Shown: positions 23,630-35,419, numbered from the stretch's first letter. The stretch: DNA of 64,000 nt from Welwitschia mirabilis (GCA_051453625.1 JBOZIK010000001.1:263589212-263653211), one strand, 5' to 3'. Translations and numbers: made by a program. Notes: generated by a model not told the origin, from the letters alone.

Positions 23630-25440
23630 GATAGTGATCATCAACATTGATGTCATTCATAGGAAGTCTAATTCATCTATCTTTATTTTACATCCTCTAA
23701 ACTCATACAGGATGTCCAATGATGTTGAATCTAATTTATCTATCTTTTCTCCCTTTTTAGATAACACAAAAAGAGCTAATTAATAGAACCTAAATCACTA
23801 GTATACCAATTACCATCTCATACATCATTACTATCATCATCACTATCCTTGGTAGTAGAGGTCCAAATTATGTATGAAGAGGAAGAGGTTAATGAAGGTG
23901 TATGCCACTTCCTAGATGGTCACTGTGATGACTTAAATTGATTCTAAAAGAGTTGTCTTCTTATACATGAGTAAACTTGAGTGGTAATGGAAGTGTCAAA
24001 GAAGCTAATAGTAGCTATCTCAATAAAACCATAAGCTAAGTGTGGAGTAATGTTGATAGGTGGAGTGATGCTAAGAGGTGTAACATGAATAGGAACTGTG
24101 AGAGATAGTGATGAATATGGAAGGTGAGGTGAATATGAGGACTAAGATGGAGATGTAGGCTATGTAAGATGATAAATGAATAATTTTTAATAAGGATAAC
24201 AAAATATTAAAGGCTAGGCATCAAATCTCTTAGAGTCCACTTGTTGCTTCCCCTATGGCTATTTTAAAGGCTAGTTCTCCCCTTGTGCTTATGCCTCCTC
24301 TACTGTGAACTTTAATAAATCAGAATCTACTACATGACTTGATTTGTATCTTGTAGTAGGAGGTGATGAAGATGCCTCTTCCTTTAATTTCTTCTTTGAA
24401 TTATACCAAGGGCAAGTCCCCATGGATTCCCAAGTACTTATGGGAGCCTCTTCTTCATTGGTAGCAGAACAATGCTTTGTGAATCCAAGAGAAAATATTT
24501 CCTATCATCTTAGCAATAGCCTTAAGATCCTTTTTTTTTTTTTTTTTTACTAATGATGAATTGTGAGTAGTTGTAAAGTAAGAGTTTTAAAACTATTCCT
24601 TAGAAGATCTCCTACTTATGTCTTTACCTTTTGGTACTAGTACTTATCATTTTTCACTAATTCTAAAAGTGACTTTCTAGGATGAATGAGATTAACTTGT
24701 AACACTAAGATGCTGATATTTCTAATAATTATGCTAATTAAATAGGGGTAACCAATATTTAGCCCTTATGAAAAAGTGTAATGACATTCATACATAAAAT
24801 GAATCAAGATCAATCTTCATTCCCATGAGAAGAAAATAGACCATAAAAGTTTGTACTATATTGTAATATCTATAGATACTTCCCTAAATAAGTATGTTAT
24901 AAAAGACTATTAAACTCAAAACAGATGCATTTGATACCATATCTTGGCATTTTACATTCCCATAAAAATTCATTCTTGAATGCCTAAAAACCACATTGCT
25001 TAATGAATGTTGTGAAATGTTAATAAACTAGCATGTGAAAATATCTTTCAAATAATACATATATAATTTTGAAAGCTCTAAATCATCTATACCAAGCATG
25101 AAATTTACAAACCTAGGTGTAAGAAAAAGATAAGTACCGCATCCTTGAGTTTAAAAAGTCTCGGTGCTATCATCTATCTCATGGATATTGGCACAGAATT
25201 CCCTGATTGGATTACATGTCCCAACCAAGACATGAGAAATTAAAAAAAATCAAATATTTCCTATGCTTTTTTAATCCAAGAGTCTATTATGAAATAATGA
25301 AGTTTTGGTCCAAGTTTTAAAATGTTTTGTAATTAACCTATGATAGCATTCTAATTCATACCATTATCTATGAATATTTGTAATAAGTTCCTTATCCTTT
25401 AAGGTATTAGATGGCTTTCTCTTTACCATTTTTGAAGAAA
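23630..25440 (-). pseudogene. SIRE downstream ORF, plant-transposon/env-like
   Basis: Minus-strand frame starting near 25,430 (KMVKRKPSNTLKDKE). Near 25,210 and 25,080 it has REFCANIHEID and TPRFVNFMLGI, matching the 'REFYANL...V.FSPEAINRLLGL' core of the plant transposon protein domain found after pol in SIRE-like elements. The C-terminal third (about 24,400-23,900) is rich in Pro, Ser and Thr (for example SLSLTVPIHVTPLSITP). Stops are mostly former Gln codons (TAG/TAA). The protein's role is unknown; an envelope-like function has been proposed for the family. Confidence 0.55.
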
Positions 25441-25689
25441 TAAAATTATAACAAGAAAATTCAAAATAATTAGTTAAAAACCCAAAAAAAAAAATCTATT
25501 ATGTTTTTTGTGAAGACTTTTTGCCAAATCCACGATGTCTATGCTAAGAGATCTAAGAAAAATTAGGCTGAAAAGACTTTAAAAGGGATAGCTATTGAGT
25601 GAAGGATTAAAAAAGATAAATAGTGGCCTATTTCTTAAATAAAAAGGGTTAAAAACATTATTTTGGAATACATTTTAATTTATAATATA

Positions 25690-25970
25690 GTTTTAAAATA
25701 TTTTTATCACTTTAAAGACATCTAAAATAATGAAAGTAGATGTCCATATTGGCAAAAGAAATCTTCTAATAATAAACTTTATGAGTTACCTGCATACTAT
25801 AAAGATTTCTACATTTATGTCTACATATCCAAAGATGTCTATTTCAAAAAATTAAAGGAAACATACATGATCTTCAAATATGTCTAATATATAAAGACAT
25901 CTACTAATTAGATATCTACAACCTGAAGATGTCTCTATAATAGATGTCCTTCATTGAAAGACATTTTCTT
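25690..25970. repeat. cluster of AGACATCT/AGATGTCT octamers in SIRE interior
   Basis: Perfect octamers at 25,716, 25,833, 25,895 and 25,927, with AGATGTCC at 25,738 and 25,942. They lie between the end of RNase H and the downstream ORF. The same octamer is clustered in both LTRs. Confidence 0.75.
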
Positions 25971-26129
25971 AAAAAAATGAGAAACTTTGAAATTTTCTAC
26001 AACTAACATCATCATTACACTATCATATCTAAAATATAAAGAAACATGCACATAATTTGATATTTTATGATCTAGCTATTATCTCAACTCATAGAATATA
26101 ATAATATGGAGTTAAGATTTTATGAGAGA

Positions 26130-28920
26130 TTATCTAATGAATTACCTAATTGGGAAAGGTCCAATCCCTAAGTTTCTATACAATTTAACAAACCTCTTAT
26201 CACTTAGTAGTTTAGTGAAAATACCAATGAGTTAATCATCATATTAATGTATTCTAGTATGATATGCATGTTTTATATAAGCTCTCTAAGAAAATGATGT
26301 TTGATCTTGATATGCTTGATTCTTGAATGCTAAATTGGATTATTTGAGATGTTGATAGTAGTTTTATTATTGTAAAAGATGGGAATGCTTCCCATAGATA
26401 GTCTAAAATTTTTTAAGTTTTTCTTCATCCAAATTAACTGAGCACCACAAATTCCATTAGTGATAAATTTAGTCTTAGTAGTTAAAAGTGTATTTTTTCT
26501 TTTTGGTACTCTAATATATCAAACATTACCTAAGTATGAAATAATTTCTACTAGTTGTTCTTCTATCATCCTTGTATCCTTCCTAATATGCATCACCATA
26601 CTTACTAAGACTAAGATAGAAGTTCTTTAAATACCAAAGGCCCTAATTAGTAGTATCTTTTAGATAGTGAAAAATTCTTTTACCTACCATAAGATGTGAT
26701 TATCTAGGATCAGTTTGATAATAAACTAAATTCCTACACTTAAAATGATATTAGATCTATAGTAGTAAGATATAATAGACTATCAATCATACCTCTATAC
26801 AATTTTTGGTTAATCTTTTTATCATGCTCATACTTATCTAGTTTTGTACTTTGATTCATTGGGATCTATTTAGCCTTATAATCCTATAAGCCATATTTGA
26901 CCAGAAATATTTTAACATATTTAGTGTAAAAAATAAATGTGGTTTGTTTATGTTGCAATACTTGAAGGCCTATGAAGTTGTTAATGTCTTACATAAGACT
27001 TATTTCAAACTCATCCTACATAATCCTAGCAAACTTATTACATAATAATTTCTTAGTAACACAAAAAATAGTATAATCCCCATAGGTTTCTACAATAGTA
27101 AAATCCTTATCATCTTTTTATAAACATTGTAACATTAGATATACCTCTTTTAAATTTGTTTTCTATTAGATGTCCTAAGAGTTTTTTGTACTAGGCTTTG
27201 GATACCTACTTAATATCATAAAGAGAGTTTTTCAATTTGTACACATAGTCTATTTTATGAGAATTAGTAAACTCTTTAGGTTGTTTAACATATACTTTCT
27301 TTTGAAGTACTCTACTTAAAAATACAATTTTAACATTCATCTAGTAGAGTGTAAATCCTTTAATACATGAAAAAAATAAAATAATTTTTATAGACTCTAT
27401 ACAAGCTATTGATGAAAAGTTTTCTTTAAAGATTATGCCTTCTTTTTGGTTATATCATTTAGCTACCAACCTTGCTTTATTTTTAATCAGATTACTATTT
27501 TCATTTGTTTCATTTCTAAAGATGCATTTTGTGACAATAATAGATCTATTTAATGTCCTTAGAGTGAGTTTGGAAACATTGCACCTTTAAAACTAATTAA
27601 GTTTCCCTTGCATTACTAGCATCCACTATTTATTACTTTTTACTTCATTAAAAGTTTTGAACTCTACTGTGAGATATGTGATATAAATTCATAGAATTCC
27701 TTAGTATGGCTTTGATTTTGAATACCATCATATGGAATATCTATGATTTTTCTTATATAAGGGCTTCTCTATAGTTTGATAATGTTTAAAAAATTTTCCT
27801 TATCTATTTCTTCTTCTTTTTCCTTCTCACTATCTAAATATGCTTCAGGATTAGTACATGATTGTTCGAGCTATATAGAAATATAGTCATCTTGAACTCT
27901 ATTGGAAATGTAGCATGCAATGTTAATGTATTATATCTAGAAATGATATGGAACATATTTATTATGCATCATCATTCTTGTTATTTGATTTAATAGCCTA
28001 TTCTTTATTTTAGCAACTCCATTTTATTGTATGATTCCTAGTGCACAGAATTGATGAAGAATTTCAAACTATTCATAAAAATTTCTATACCTTTGATTTT
28101 TAAATTTTATGCCATTATCACTTCTTATTATCTTAATCTTGTATCTCTTTTGATTCTACAACATAATACACAACTTAAAGAAAATATTAAATGCCTCATC
28201 ATTATGTTCAAGAAAGGATAATCATGTAAAATGAGAGAAATTATCAACAACAATTAGATAATATCTTTTCTTACCAATATTTTGTAAGAGATGGAGATCA
28301 ATAATATTAAGATGTAAAAGCTCTAAAGGATGTTTAGTTATAATAGTATTTTTCTTATCAAACATCATCCTTATTTGTTTTCCTTTCTAGCATGCCTCAT
28401 AAACCTGATCATCAAAACTTTACAACTTAGGAAGTTCTCTTGTCATATCTTTTAAAGATAACTTTTTAAGCAAGTATTTATTTATATGTTCAAGCTTCCT
28501 ATGCCATAGCTTTGTTTCATCTATATTACTTAACGGACACTTAGTTCCCTTTCTAGAGATATATTATGTGATATAGATATTAGATTTTTTAAATTTTAGT
28601 GAACAAGGCTTTGTTTGAGTTATATTATTTAATAACATAATCATAATTAATAAATATAACAAAAAAGTTTGCATTGCATAACTAACTAACACTCAGAAGA
28701 TTATGTTTCCATCCTTCTACAAATGATAAAATTTTCACCTCAAGTAGATTACCTCCTCCAATGATTCTTATACCTCTTATAGGTGCCTCTGTATTATCAT
28801 CAAAGGTGATCCCTCTTTTGCCTTGCTCTACCAAGGTGATGAATCTGGATTTATCTCCAATCATGTGCCTTGAATGCTCACCATTAATATACCATGCATG
28901 TTTCTTAACTTTTAATAGTG
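26130..28920 (-). pseudogene. SIRE-like pol: protease edge, integrase, RT, RNase H
   Basis: Minus strand. A 60-codon open stretch at 28,682-28,864 (GDKSRFITL ... VEGWKHNLLSVS) is the block after the protease site. Integrase core 28,440-27,960: HLNIIDLH, KRYYLIVVDNFS, IIRSDNGIKF and QQNGVAKIKNR. The first catalytic Asp is Asn and the last catalytic Glu is Lys, both explained by G-to-A changes. RT near 27,100-26,760: YGDYTIF stands where YVDDIIF is expected, then NFIGLQV and YRGMIDSLLYLT. RNase H near 26,470-26,140: CGAQLIWMK, INISNNPI, HIKIKHHFLRE and RFVKLYRNLGI, the last typical of SIRE. Inactive. Confidence 0.75.
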
Positions 28921-28929
28921 CAATCTAAG

Positions 28930-30673
28930 CTAAAAGAACTAATCTTGATTATGGAATCCATATATTCATTGGTTTAACCTATAGAAGACATTCTATCATA
29001 CTTCTTAGCATTTTAGCATTGATAGTGTAATATTTGGTGTTGAATTTTACTAGACAATTAAATTGATAATGATCTTATTTATAGCAATAATAATAGATAA
29101 TATTATTGATATAAATTATATGTTCATACCTTAGCTTGTAGTTTCATTTGTTAAACAAGGAAGCTAAACTACTAATAGTGACCTAAATAACTCTTATCAT
29201 TTGGACTTCTACATTATTTAAGCATGATGTTTAAGGTATACTTTCCTTGGGTAAATGTCTCACTAAATATTTTAAATCAATAAGTTCCTATCTAATATGA
29301 TTTAATTCATACTTTATTTTACTAATCTGAGCTTTAGGAGATGAGTTTTTAGATGAAAACTTATTACAAGAACCTCATTATTATTCATATTCTAATTCAT
29401 GAGAATGAAGTATTTTTTTTTCATTTTAGCACATAAATTTGACAACTTAATAAACTCTTCAAAAATTAAATCATACTTATCTTGAATTTCCATACATGTC
29501 TCACCTTCACTATCTGATTCAAATTCTTCTTTTCTTTCTTCTATTTCTTTTGGATATGTATAATGGCCATGTAAGATGGACGAGCTGTTCCATAATCAAA
29601 TGTTTCTACTTTAGTTGCATCCTCATCATCATTCAATCTTGTAAAGAAATATCTCTTCTTCATTGATTTTTTTTTTCTTTTATGTCTTTTCCTATAATCT
29701 ATTAGAAATAAAACATCTAAGGCCATGTAGCCTCACCCTCACAAACCTAATATGCTAATTTATAAATATCTAACTTGCAATAAAGTTAAAAACTACTAGA
29801 AGTTTATCCTTAGACTTACCACTAGCTTGAAATCCAAATTGTTTTAGATAGTCCTCCTCCTTATTGTCCTAACATAAAAGAAATCTTTTAACTCATTATG
29901 TGATGAGTCTAAGTTATCTTTTCACATCATTCTTAGAGTGATGTCCATCTAATTCTTCTTTTGTTTTCTCTTTTGAAGGTTTTCTTGTATTTTCACTAGC
30001 TTTAAAAGTAATACTCTTATCTTTTAGATCACCATCTTGAATAAGATTTATCTTGTAAGTTGTTAGAGCACTTTGTAATTTAATCTTCATTGAGTTAAAG
30101 TATCTTAATTCTTCCATGGCTATTGTTTTAGCCTATATTCTAAAGTTAAGGATTTAATAACCTTTTGGATTACTTTAGCCTCTAGAATTTTTTCATCATT
30201 CCACATATATAATTCACTATGTTAGAGACTCTTGTGAAGTATTCATGTATTCTTTCTTCATTGTTCATCTTTAAATTTTCAAACTAATTGATTCAAATAT
30301 GGATTTTGATTGCTTGATGATAGAGATTAATTCATATGTTTCAATAGGAACATTTCATATTTCTTGTGTAGTTTTGCACCTAGTTATTTTTTTGAATTCC
30401 TTCATTATAAGGGTTCAGTAAAAAGCATTTTTCTTTTGAGTCATACATGAAAGTTACCTTTTCTTTTTCTTCCTAGTCCCTTTTAGGTTTGATTTGTGTA
30501 ATGAAGTTTCCTAAAGAATCTATTATGATTTCAACAAATTTTAAATATCTATCTTTAATTTTTTGTTCAAATTAAAACTCATAAGACTATAATTATACCT
30601 GTGTACCCATATTTCAGTAGGCATAGTTAGCCCCATTAAAGAGTGAAGGTCTGATGGATGGTACTCCTTCCAT
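28930..30673 (-). pseudogene. SIRE-like gag remnant
   Basis: Start ATG at 30,671-30,673 chosen because it lies 38 bp after the primer binding site and opens with MEGVPSIRPSLFNGANYAY, the standard gag start of this lineage. The Trp that follows is a TGA stop. Further on, 29,914-30,117 holds a lysine-rich stretch with KSITFKASE and 29,541-29,726 one with KRKKKSMKKR, as before the zinc knuckle. No intact CCHC knuckle was identified. Confidence 0.65.
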
Positions 30674-30710
30674 AGTTTACTTAAGAAGATTACTTCTTTT
30701 GTAAGTACCT

Positions 30711-30722
30711 GCTCTGATATCA
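30711..30722 (-). other. primer binding site of SIRE-like element
   Basis: Minus strand TGATATCAGAGC, one base from the initiator-Met tRNA complement TGGTATCAGAGC. It lies just inside the 5' LTR and fixes the orientation of the element. Confidence 0.75.
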
Positions 30723-30726
30723 CTTA

Positions 30727-32048
30727 AGAATCATTGAACCTAGAGGCGAAAGATGTATGACGTCTATGAAATAATAAATTATGTTAAAAATAAATTAAAC
30801 TTTACATAATAAAGACTTTACTAGATTAATGTAGTTTTGCAACCTAAGTACATCTACATATAGAGGATAGCTTTCTCTCATATCTCTAGATATCTTTAAC
30901 TTATAAAATAGTGGTTTAGAAGAATCATTAATAATACATATAATTGAGATGCTCCTTATAAGATAGTACTCTTTTCCCCTCAGGAATTTATAATAAACTA
31001 AAATAGAAATATTCTTAAGCATACTCATGCAACAGTTGTCTTACAATAGGAAACCCTAGTAAAGAATCCTAAGAATGAAAATAAGAAATGGACTATAATA
31101 TGTGTATTTAAAAATATGATAGTTCTTACAATTTATGTACCAATAAATAATGATAATAAAAGAAGCAACAAGCCTAAAAAGATGTTACTTTAATGAAATA
31201 CGTAACTTCTCCCATGTTTTTATCATCCATAATTATCTTAGATTAGAGTAATGAAGCTATTACAAAAGTCAATAATTTAGTAATGTATTTATCAAATAGT
31301 CCTTTTTAAAAAGATAGTTAAAGCTTCATGTGTAGTACTAATCACCCATGTGAATGACCTTTTTTCCTTCTCTTCTTATTCTCTTTATACTTTTGATGTC
31401 TTTCATATTTTTACCCTAGAAAAAATTAGTCATTTAAAATCATTTAAATACTATGCGATAGAGAGAAATGGCTAAGTTTTAGTTGTTCAATGGCTATTTT
31501 GTTTCTTATCAAATTTTTGGAATAGACATCTTTGAAATAGTAGATGTCTCTATCAAGTAGATTTCCTCACCTTAAAAGATGTCTTTGGTCAAACTACCTA
31601 GATTTCAATCAAACTTATACTATTATATCGATAATCCTTAGTGGTCATGAATTAAATGTCTAAAACTTACTTAATTTTCTAAAATCTAGATAATTATCAA
31701 AATACAACTTATCTCTATTACCTCTTCTAATTTAGCATAAACATATTTAAATTTATAGACAACTTTCATCAAATGAAGCAGTATAGACATCTTTAATTTG
31801 ATAGATGTCTTATAGCTATCTCAATATCTTAGTTTAGTATAGATGTCTTTGTCATTATAAATATCTTTTTCTATTGATAAAACTAGTTTAGTGTAAACAT
31901 GTTTAATATTATAGATATCTTTTTACACAAACATCTTCATACATATAAACATCTTTAGTCAATTAGGTGTGTCCTTCTTAAATTCTAAGCTAAAGCTTTT
32001 GAGTACTTTGAAATTTCAGGTTTCGACTTGAATGATCCTTTACCAATA
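30727..32048 (-). repeat. SIRE-like 5' LTR
   Basis: About 1.3 kb, partner of 21,964-23,256. Contains octamers AGACATCT or AGATGTCT at 31,524, 31,542, 31,577, 31,785, 31,803 and 31,841, and TGACGTCT at 30,758. At its outer edge a 16-bp segment (ACCAATAAGATATTTT) is repeated twice at about 32,045-32,076. Confidence 0.75.
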
Positions 32049-32074
32049 AGATATTTTACCAATAAGATATTTTA

Positions 32075-32830
32075 GGAGGACCTTCTTCTTATTATTATTA
32101 TTATTTAGTTGTATATCTTTTTTTACTCATCCTTAATTCTATAACTACAATTTATAATTAAATGATCTTATAAATCGTAATAGTGGTAGTTTCTAGGCTC
32201 TTTCCCTTACTAGTTTAACCAATACTTCTTCCTCTACCTCTATAAGGATGTGATCTATTTCATGCACTAGATGTCTTACTTTTCTTCTATTGTTGCCATT
32301 GCATTCTTCCTCTTTCAACTGTTAGAATTATTTAGTTTTTGATTTTTTTTAAGTGGTTAACACCACTCCCATGGTTTTGTGCTTTACATCCTATATTCTC
32401 TCCTATGTCCTCTCATATGATCATCTAATAATTACCTTGTTTTGTCATGTAGTAAGCTATAAATTCTTGCATTGAATAATGAAAAATTAGAGAGATGATT
32501 TTAATGATTTTTGTTTAGGCTTCCTAGAATTATTTTGGTTCCTTTAGGCTTGATTTGTGCTTCAAGGTTTTTAAACCCTATAATTATTATTAGAGCTAAC
32601 CACACCATCATTTGGTTAATTCATCTTTGTGTTGCTTGTTTGTGCTGCATGTATAAGAAGATCTGAAATTGACATAGTTTCCTTCAAACTTTGGAAATTT
32701 TGAAGAACTCTCATCTATGATTACAACAAAGTCATTTAAAGCTTTCAAATTTTTGTGTTATTTTCCTATAATACCATATTCCTACAGTTGAAAATCTCCA
32801 AAGTTGACACTCTAGTATTAAATGTAAAAC
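32075..32830 (-). pseudogene. copia gag pieces of the host element
   Basis: Minus strand. 32,600-32,830 reads ISDLLIHxxQTSNTK and is preceded by NDFVVIIDES, like the late gag helix region (VVAIEES...L.IHEQR). 32,075-32,315 reads SHPYRGRGRSIGQTSKGK, the Arg-Gly-rich stretch before the zinc knuckle. The knuckle itself is not intact. A foreign LTR fragment at 32,320-32,596 separates the two pieces. This gag continues the pol interrupted at 21,964. Confidence 0.5.
32320..32596 (+). repeat. LTR plus primer binding site fragment of the gag-only copia family
   Basis: 32,320-32,582 starts TGTTAGAATTATTTA and aligns with the LTR at 39,547-39,815, including GGTTAACACCACT(T/C)CCATGG and GCATTGAATAATGAAAAAT. 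Directly after it, TATTATTAGAGC at 32,585-32,596 matches the initiator-Met site TGGTATCAGAGC with C-to-T and G-to-A/T changes. It is therefore a 5' LTR end, but no interior of this element follows. Confidence 0.6.
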
Positions 32831-32839
32831 CCAAAATCA

Positions 32840-33840
32840 AAACTAAAGTTTGGAAGTAAAACAAGGTATGAATTCTTGATTAAAGTCTTATATAGGTGTA
32901 AGACTTAAGAATATTTAAATATTTTAGAAGTATAACTAAGAAAATTATAATTGAAGGGTTTTATTTAGGCAATATACTCCTATTAATTTAATTATAGTAA
33001 TTTATTTATAAATATTTAATAAACCTAAGAGTACAACTCATATAAAATTCTTAGAATTTGATAGGAGAAATTCATAGACAAGAATTTAATTAACTAAATT
33101 TTTACTAATCAAATATAGTAATGTAATTAGCTTAGAAATAGCCACTGTACTATACTCTAAATATCATCATTAAAGGTAATATGAAAGGGTCTATACTTGA
33201 TAAGTAAGTTAAAAGCATTATGATTTATAAAATAATTTATCTAAATTAAGTTTTTTCCTTTGTTTGTATATTTGGTTAAAGTTATGAACTCCTCAAGAAA
33301 CTCATCATATAGCTTGCTTGTAGTATATTTTTACCTAAGGCCTATGCAGAACTCATTACTGAGTAGAGATTCATTATTTGTACTATCATTGATAATTATA
33401 GAAAGATATAGAGAAATTGATTCCACCTAAATCATGTAAAGGAATAACTTTCAAATAGTTATATACATGTTCCATCATCTAAAATTACTTAATCATATGA
33501 TCCATTCATTAATGGTTATAGTGATAACCTTGAAATTATTTTTAATTTATTTTTCTAAAACACACAAAGTTTTCTTTCTCCTTTAAACATATGTAGAGGA
33601 CTTAAGAATACGTAAAGATAGAGCCATATTTTTTATAACCTTATCTAACTATTCATGTATAGACTATAGAAAGTAACTCGTCAACATGATTTACCTAGAT
33701 CTTATAAAATAAACTTTAATTCCTTTGCTTCCAATCCATCATGGTTGTGCATTTTTGCAAGGGTGTACTATACTAATGAATAAACTTCATAATACAATAT
33801 AATCAATATCTATTCCAAAATAAAAGAGGGATACTCAGTC
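32840..33840. other. AT-rich unassigned DNA
   Basis: No motif recognised. On the minus strand it lies upstream of the copia gag pieces, where the gag start and 5' LTR would be expected, but I could align neither with the 2.85-kb LTR family. Confidence 0.35.
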
Positions 33841-33847
33841 TTATACT

Positions 33848-33905
33848 AGGATTTAAATCTAGGGCCAAGTATTTTCTAACATTTCCAGGAACCAACTATG
33901 CTAAC
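33848..33905 (-). repeat. tRNA-like SINE body
   Basis: Minus strand: A-box-like TAGCATAGTTGG (near 33,893-33,904) and B-box-like AGATTTAAATCCT (33,848-33,860), about 40 nt apart. No tail recognised. Confidence 0.4.
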
Positions 33906-33913
33906 ATTCTAAT

Positions 33914-35340
33914 TTGAAGGTTTTCTTAAGTAGAAATCACTATGACAAAGGAAGAGGATATGCCACAAAGCAAAGAGGGCATTTTCTTATAAGCGATGAA
34001 GGTTCACTATGTGGGAGAAGAGTATTTTCATTGAGATGTGAATTACTCGACATCAGAATCTTCATGGAAGAACCTAATTCTAGTAGTAGCATCAAAGGGT
34101 CTGAGTAGAAGAAGTCAATGAGGAAGCGATAAAGATAGACAACACAGAAGTCACACCACTAAGGGAAGGACCTAAGTGAAAGAATGTAGAATCAGTTACA
34201 AATATAATATTTATGAGATAATAATTTGATTGAGTCTTCAATGAGAGACCATGATCATATGTTTTAGAGTACCCTTAATAACACAGAGTATAATGAAAGC
34301 TATAGCAAGAAAGAGGCTCCTCTAATGAATCAATAGATGGATGGTGAACGTTTCCCAAAGACACATTTAAGATGGAGAAAGAACAAATCATATAATCATG
34401 TTAAGGTTCTTTCATTAAAAATTTTGTCTAATAAAGATGCCTCTAGTAATAATATCACTTCCAATATTATAAAATCTATCGTGCCCAGATACTTTAAAAC
34501 TATGGTTTAACATTATCCTTCAAGTGCATGTGGGAAAAAAGGTAACAGCAAGAACTAGGCTCAACATAGTAGCGATCATCATAAATATTGATGGTTAATG
34601 GCCTAAAAAGTATTTTCTTAAGGAATAACAAATGGCCATTTGAGATGGTAATCCAAGGTTGATGGTAAGAGAAGGAGAAAACCAAGGACGTAAGCCATCT
34701 TTTACAAGAATAAGCACTTGATGGATTAATAATGCATTGTAACGGTGCATTTAGTAGAAGCACAGACCCAGTTACTAATGCATGGTCATTTCTCAAGGAA
34801 AAAAATTTGCCTTCCTTTTCTAAATTATTTTGATATTGGAAAAACACCTAAATAATAAGATCAACTTCAATTTGTGTAAAGGGACAAGGTAATGCATGAA
34901 GAGTTTACAACTACACATCTAATAATTAATATTATGATTTCATTTTTCCAGATATATGTGCATTTTACTTTTGTTTTAATGCTCTTAAGATCAAGTTTTT
35001 CATTATCACTGATCACTATTGAAGAAGGCTAAACTTCAACTCTTGAGTAACAGCTTGCATAACTATAAATTCACCTAAGAGAGAAGGGACTATGAGTTTA
35101 GTCAGAACCAAGCATGATGAGCATTTTGTAGTGTTGAAAGGTGAGGTTTTAGAAATATAAGAGATGCATGGCTAAAAGCAAACTACTCAAACAAATTTTC
35201 TTCATTGATTAAGAATTCCATTTCCAAGCTAGCACTATAAGAAAAGGGGATGAAGGGAATAATTGATGCCACTGACAAATGCAACCAATGCAATTTTGAT
35301 AATCTTAACTAAACACATTTTTCCCTTTTTACTTAAGTAC
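33914..35340. other. unassigned, less AT-rich island with short open frames
   Basis: Two open frames stand out: 64 codons at 33,914-34,108 (plus) and 115 codons at 34,500-34,847 (minus). Neither product resembles anything I know. The local composition is less AT-biased than the retroelement relics on both sides. Either strand could be the coding one, or neither. Confidence 0.3.
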
Positions 35341-35355
35341 TAAGAACCACAAAAC

Positions 35356-35416
35356 TAGTTAGTAAACTAGCATTCAGAAGTTAAGGTAGGAGTGAAGAGG
35401 TTTTAAGTTCGAATCC
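35356..35416 (+). repeat. tRNA-like SINE body
   Basis: A-box-like TAGTTAGTAAACTAGCA at 35,356-35,372 and a strong B-box AGTTCGAATCC at 35,406-35,416, continuing CAATAATGC. The 50-nt spacing fits a tRNA with a longer variable region. Confidence 0.45.
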
Positions 35417-35419
35417 CAA

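Larger units (their letters stand above)
21964..32048 (-). mobile_element. SIRE-like Ty1/copia retrotransposon, nearly complete
   Basis: About 10.1 kb on the minus strand: 5' LTR (30,727-32,048), primer binding site (30,711-30,722), gag (start 30,673), protease-integrase-RT-RNase H (about 28,900 to 26,130), extra downstream ORF (25,440-23,630), 3' LTR (21,964-23,256). The order and the extra ORF fit the SIRE/Maximus lineage. It separates the gag from the protease of the copia element at 16,388-32,830, so it inserted there. I could not find a matching 5-bp target duplication; the LTR edges are uncertain by about 10 bp. Confidence 0.7.
16388..32830 (-). mobile_element. Angela/Tork-like Ty1/copia element, split by a SIRE insertion
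   Basis: Minus-strand copia: gag pieces (32,600-32,830 and 32,075-32,315), then after the nested element 21,964-32,048, protease (21,862-21,876), integrase, RT, RNase H to about 19,010, polypurine tract and 3' LTR 16,388-18,829. The 3' LTR lacks its last 490 bp compared with the LTR at 40,633-44,748, cut where the Athila-like element ends. A second LTR fragment of another family is inserted in gag at 32,320. The 5' LTR was not found. Confidence 0.6.

Noticed and set aside
24344-24553. 69-codon plus-strand frame at 24,344
   Set aside because: It is antisense to the Pro/Ser-rich tail of the SIRE downstream ORF, which explains its openness; it ends in a T-run.
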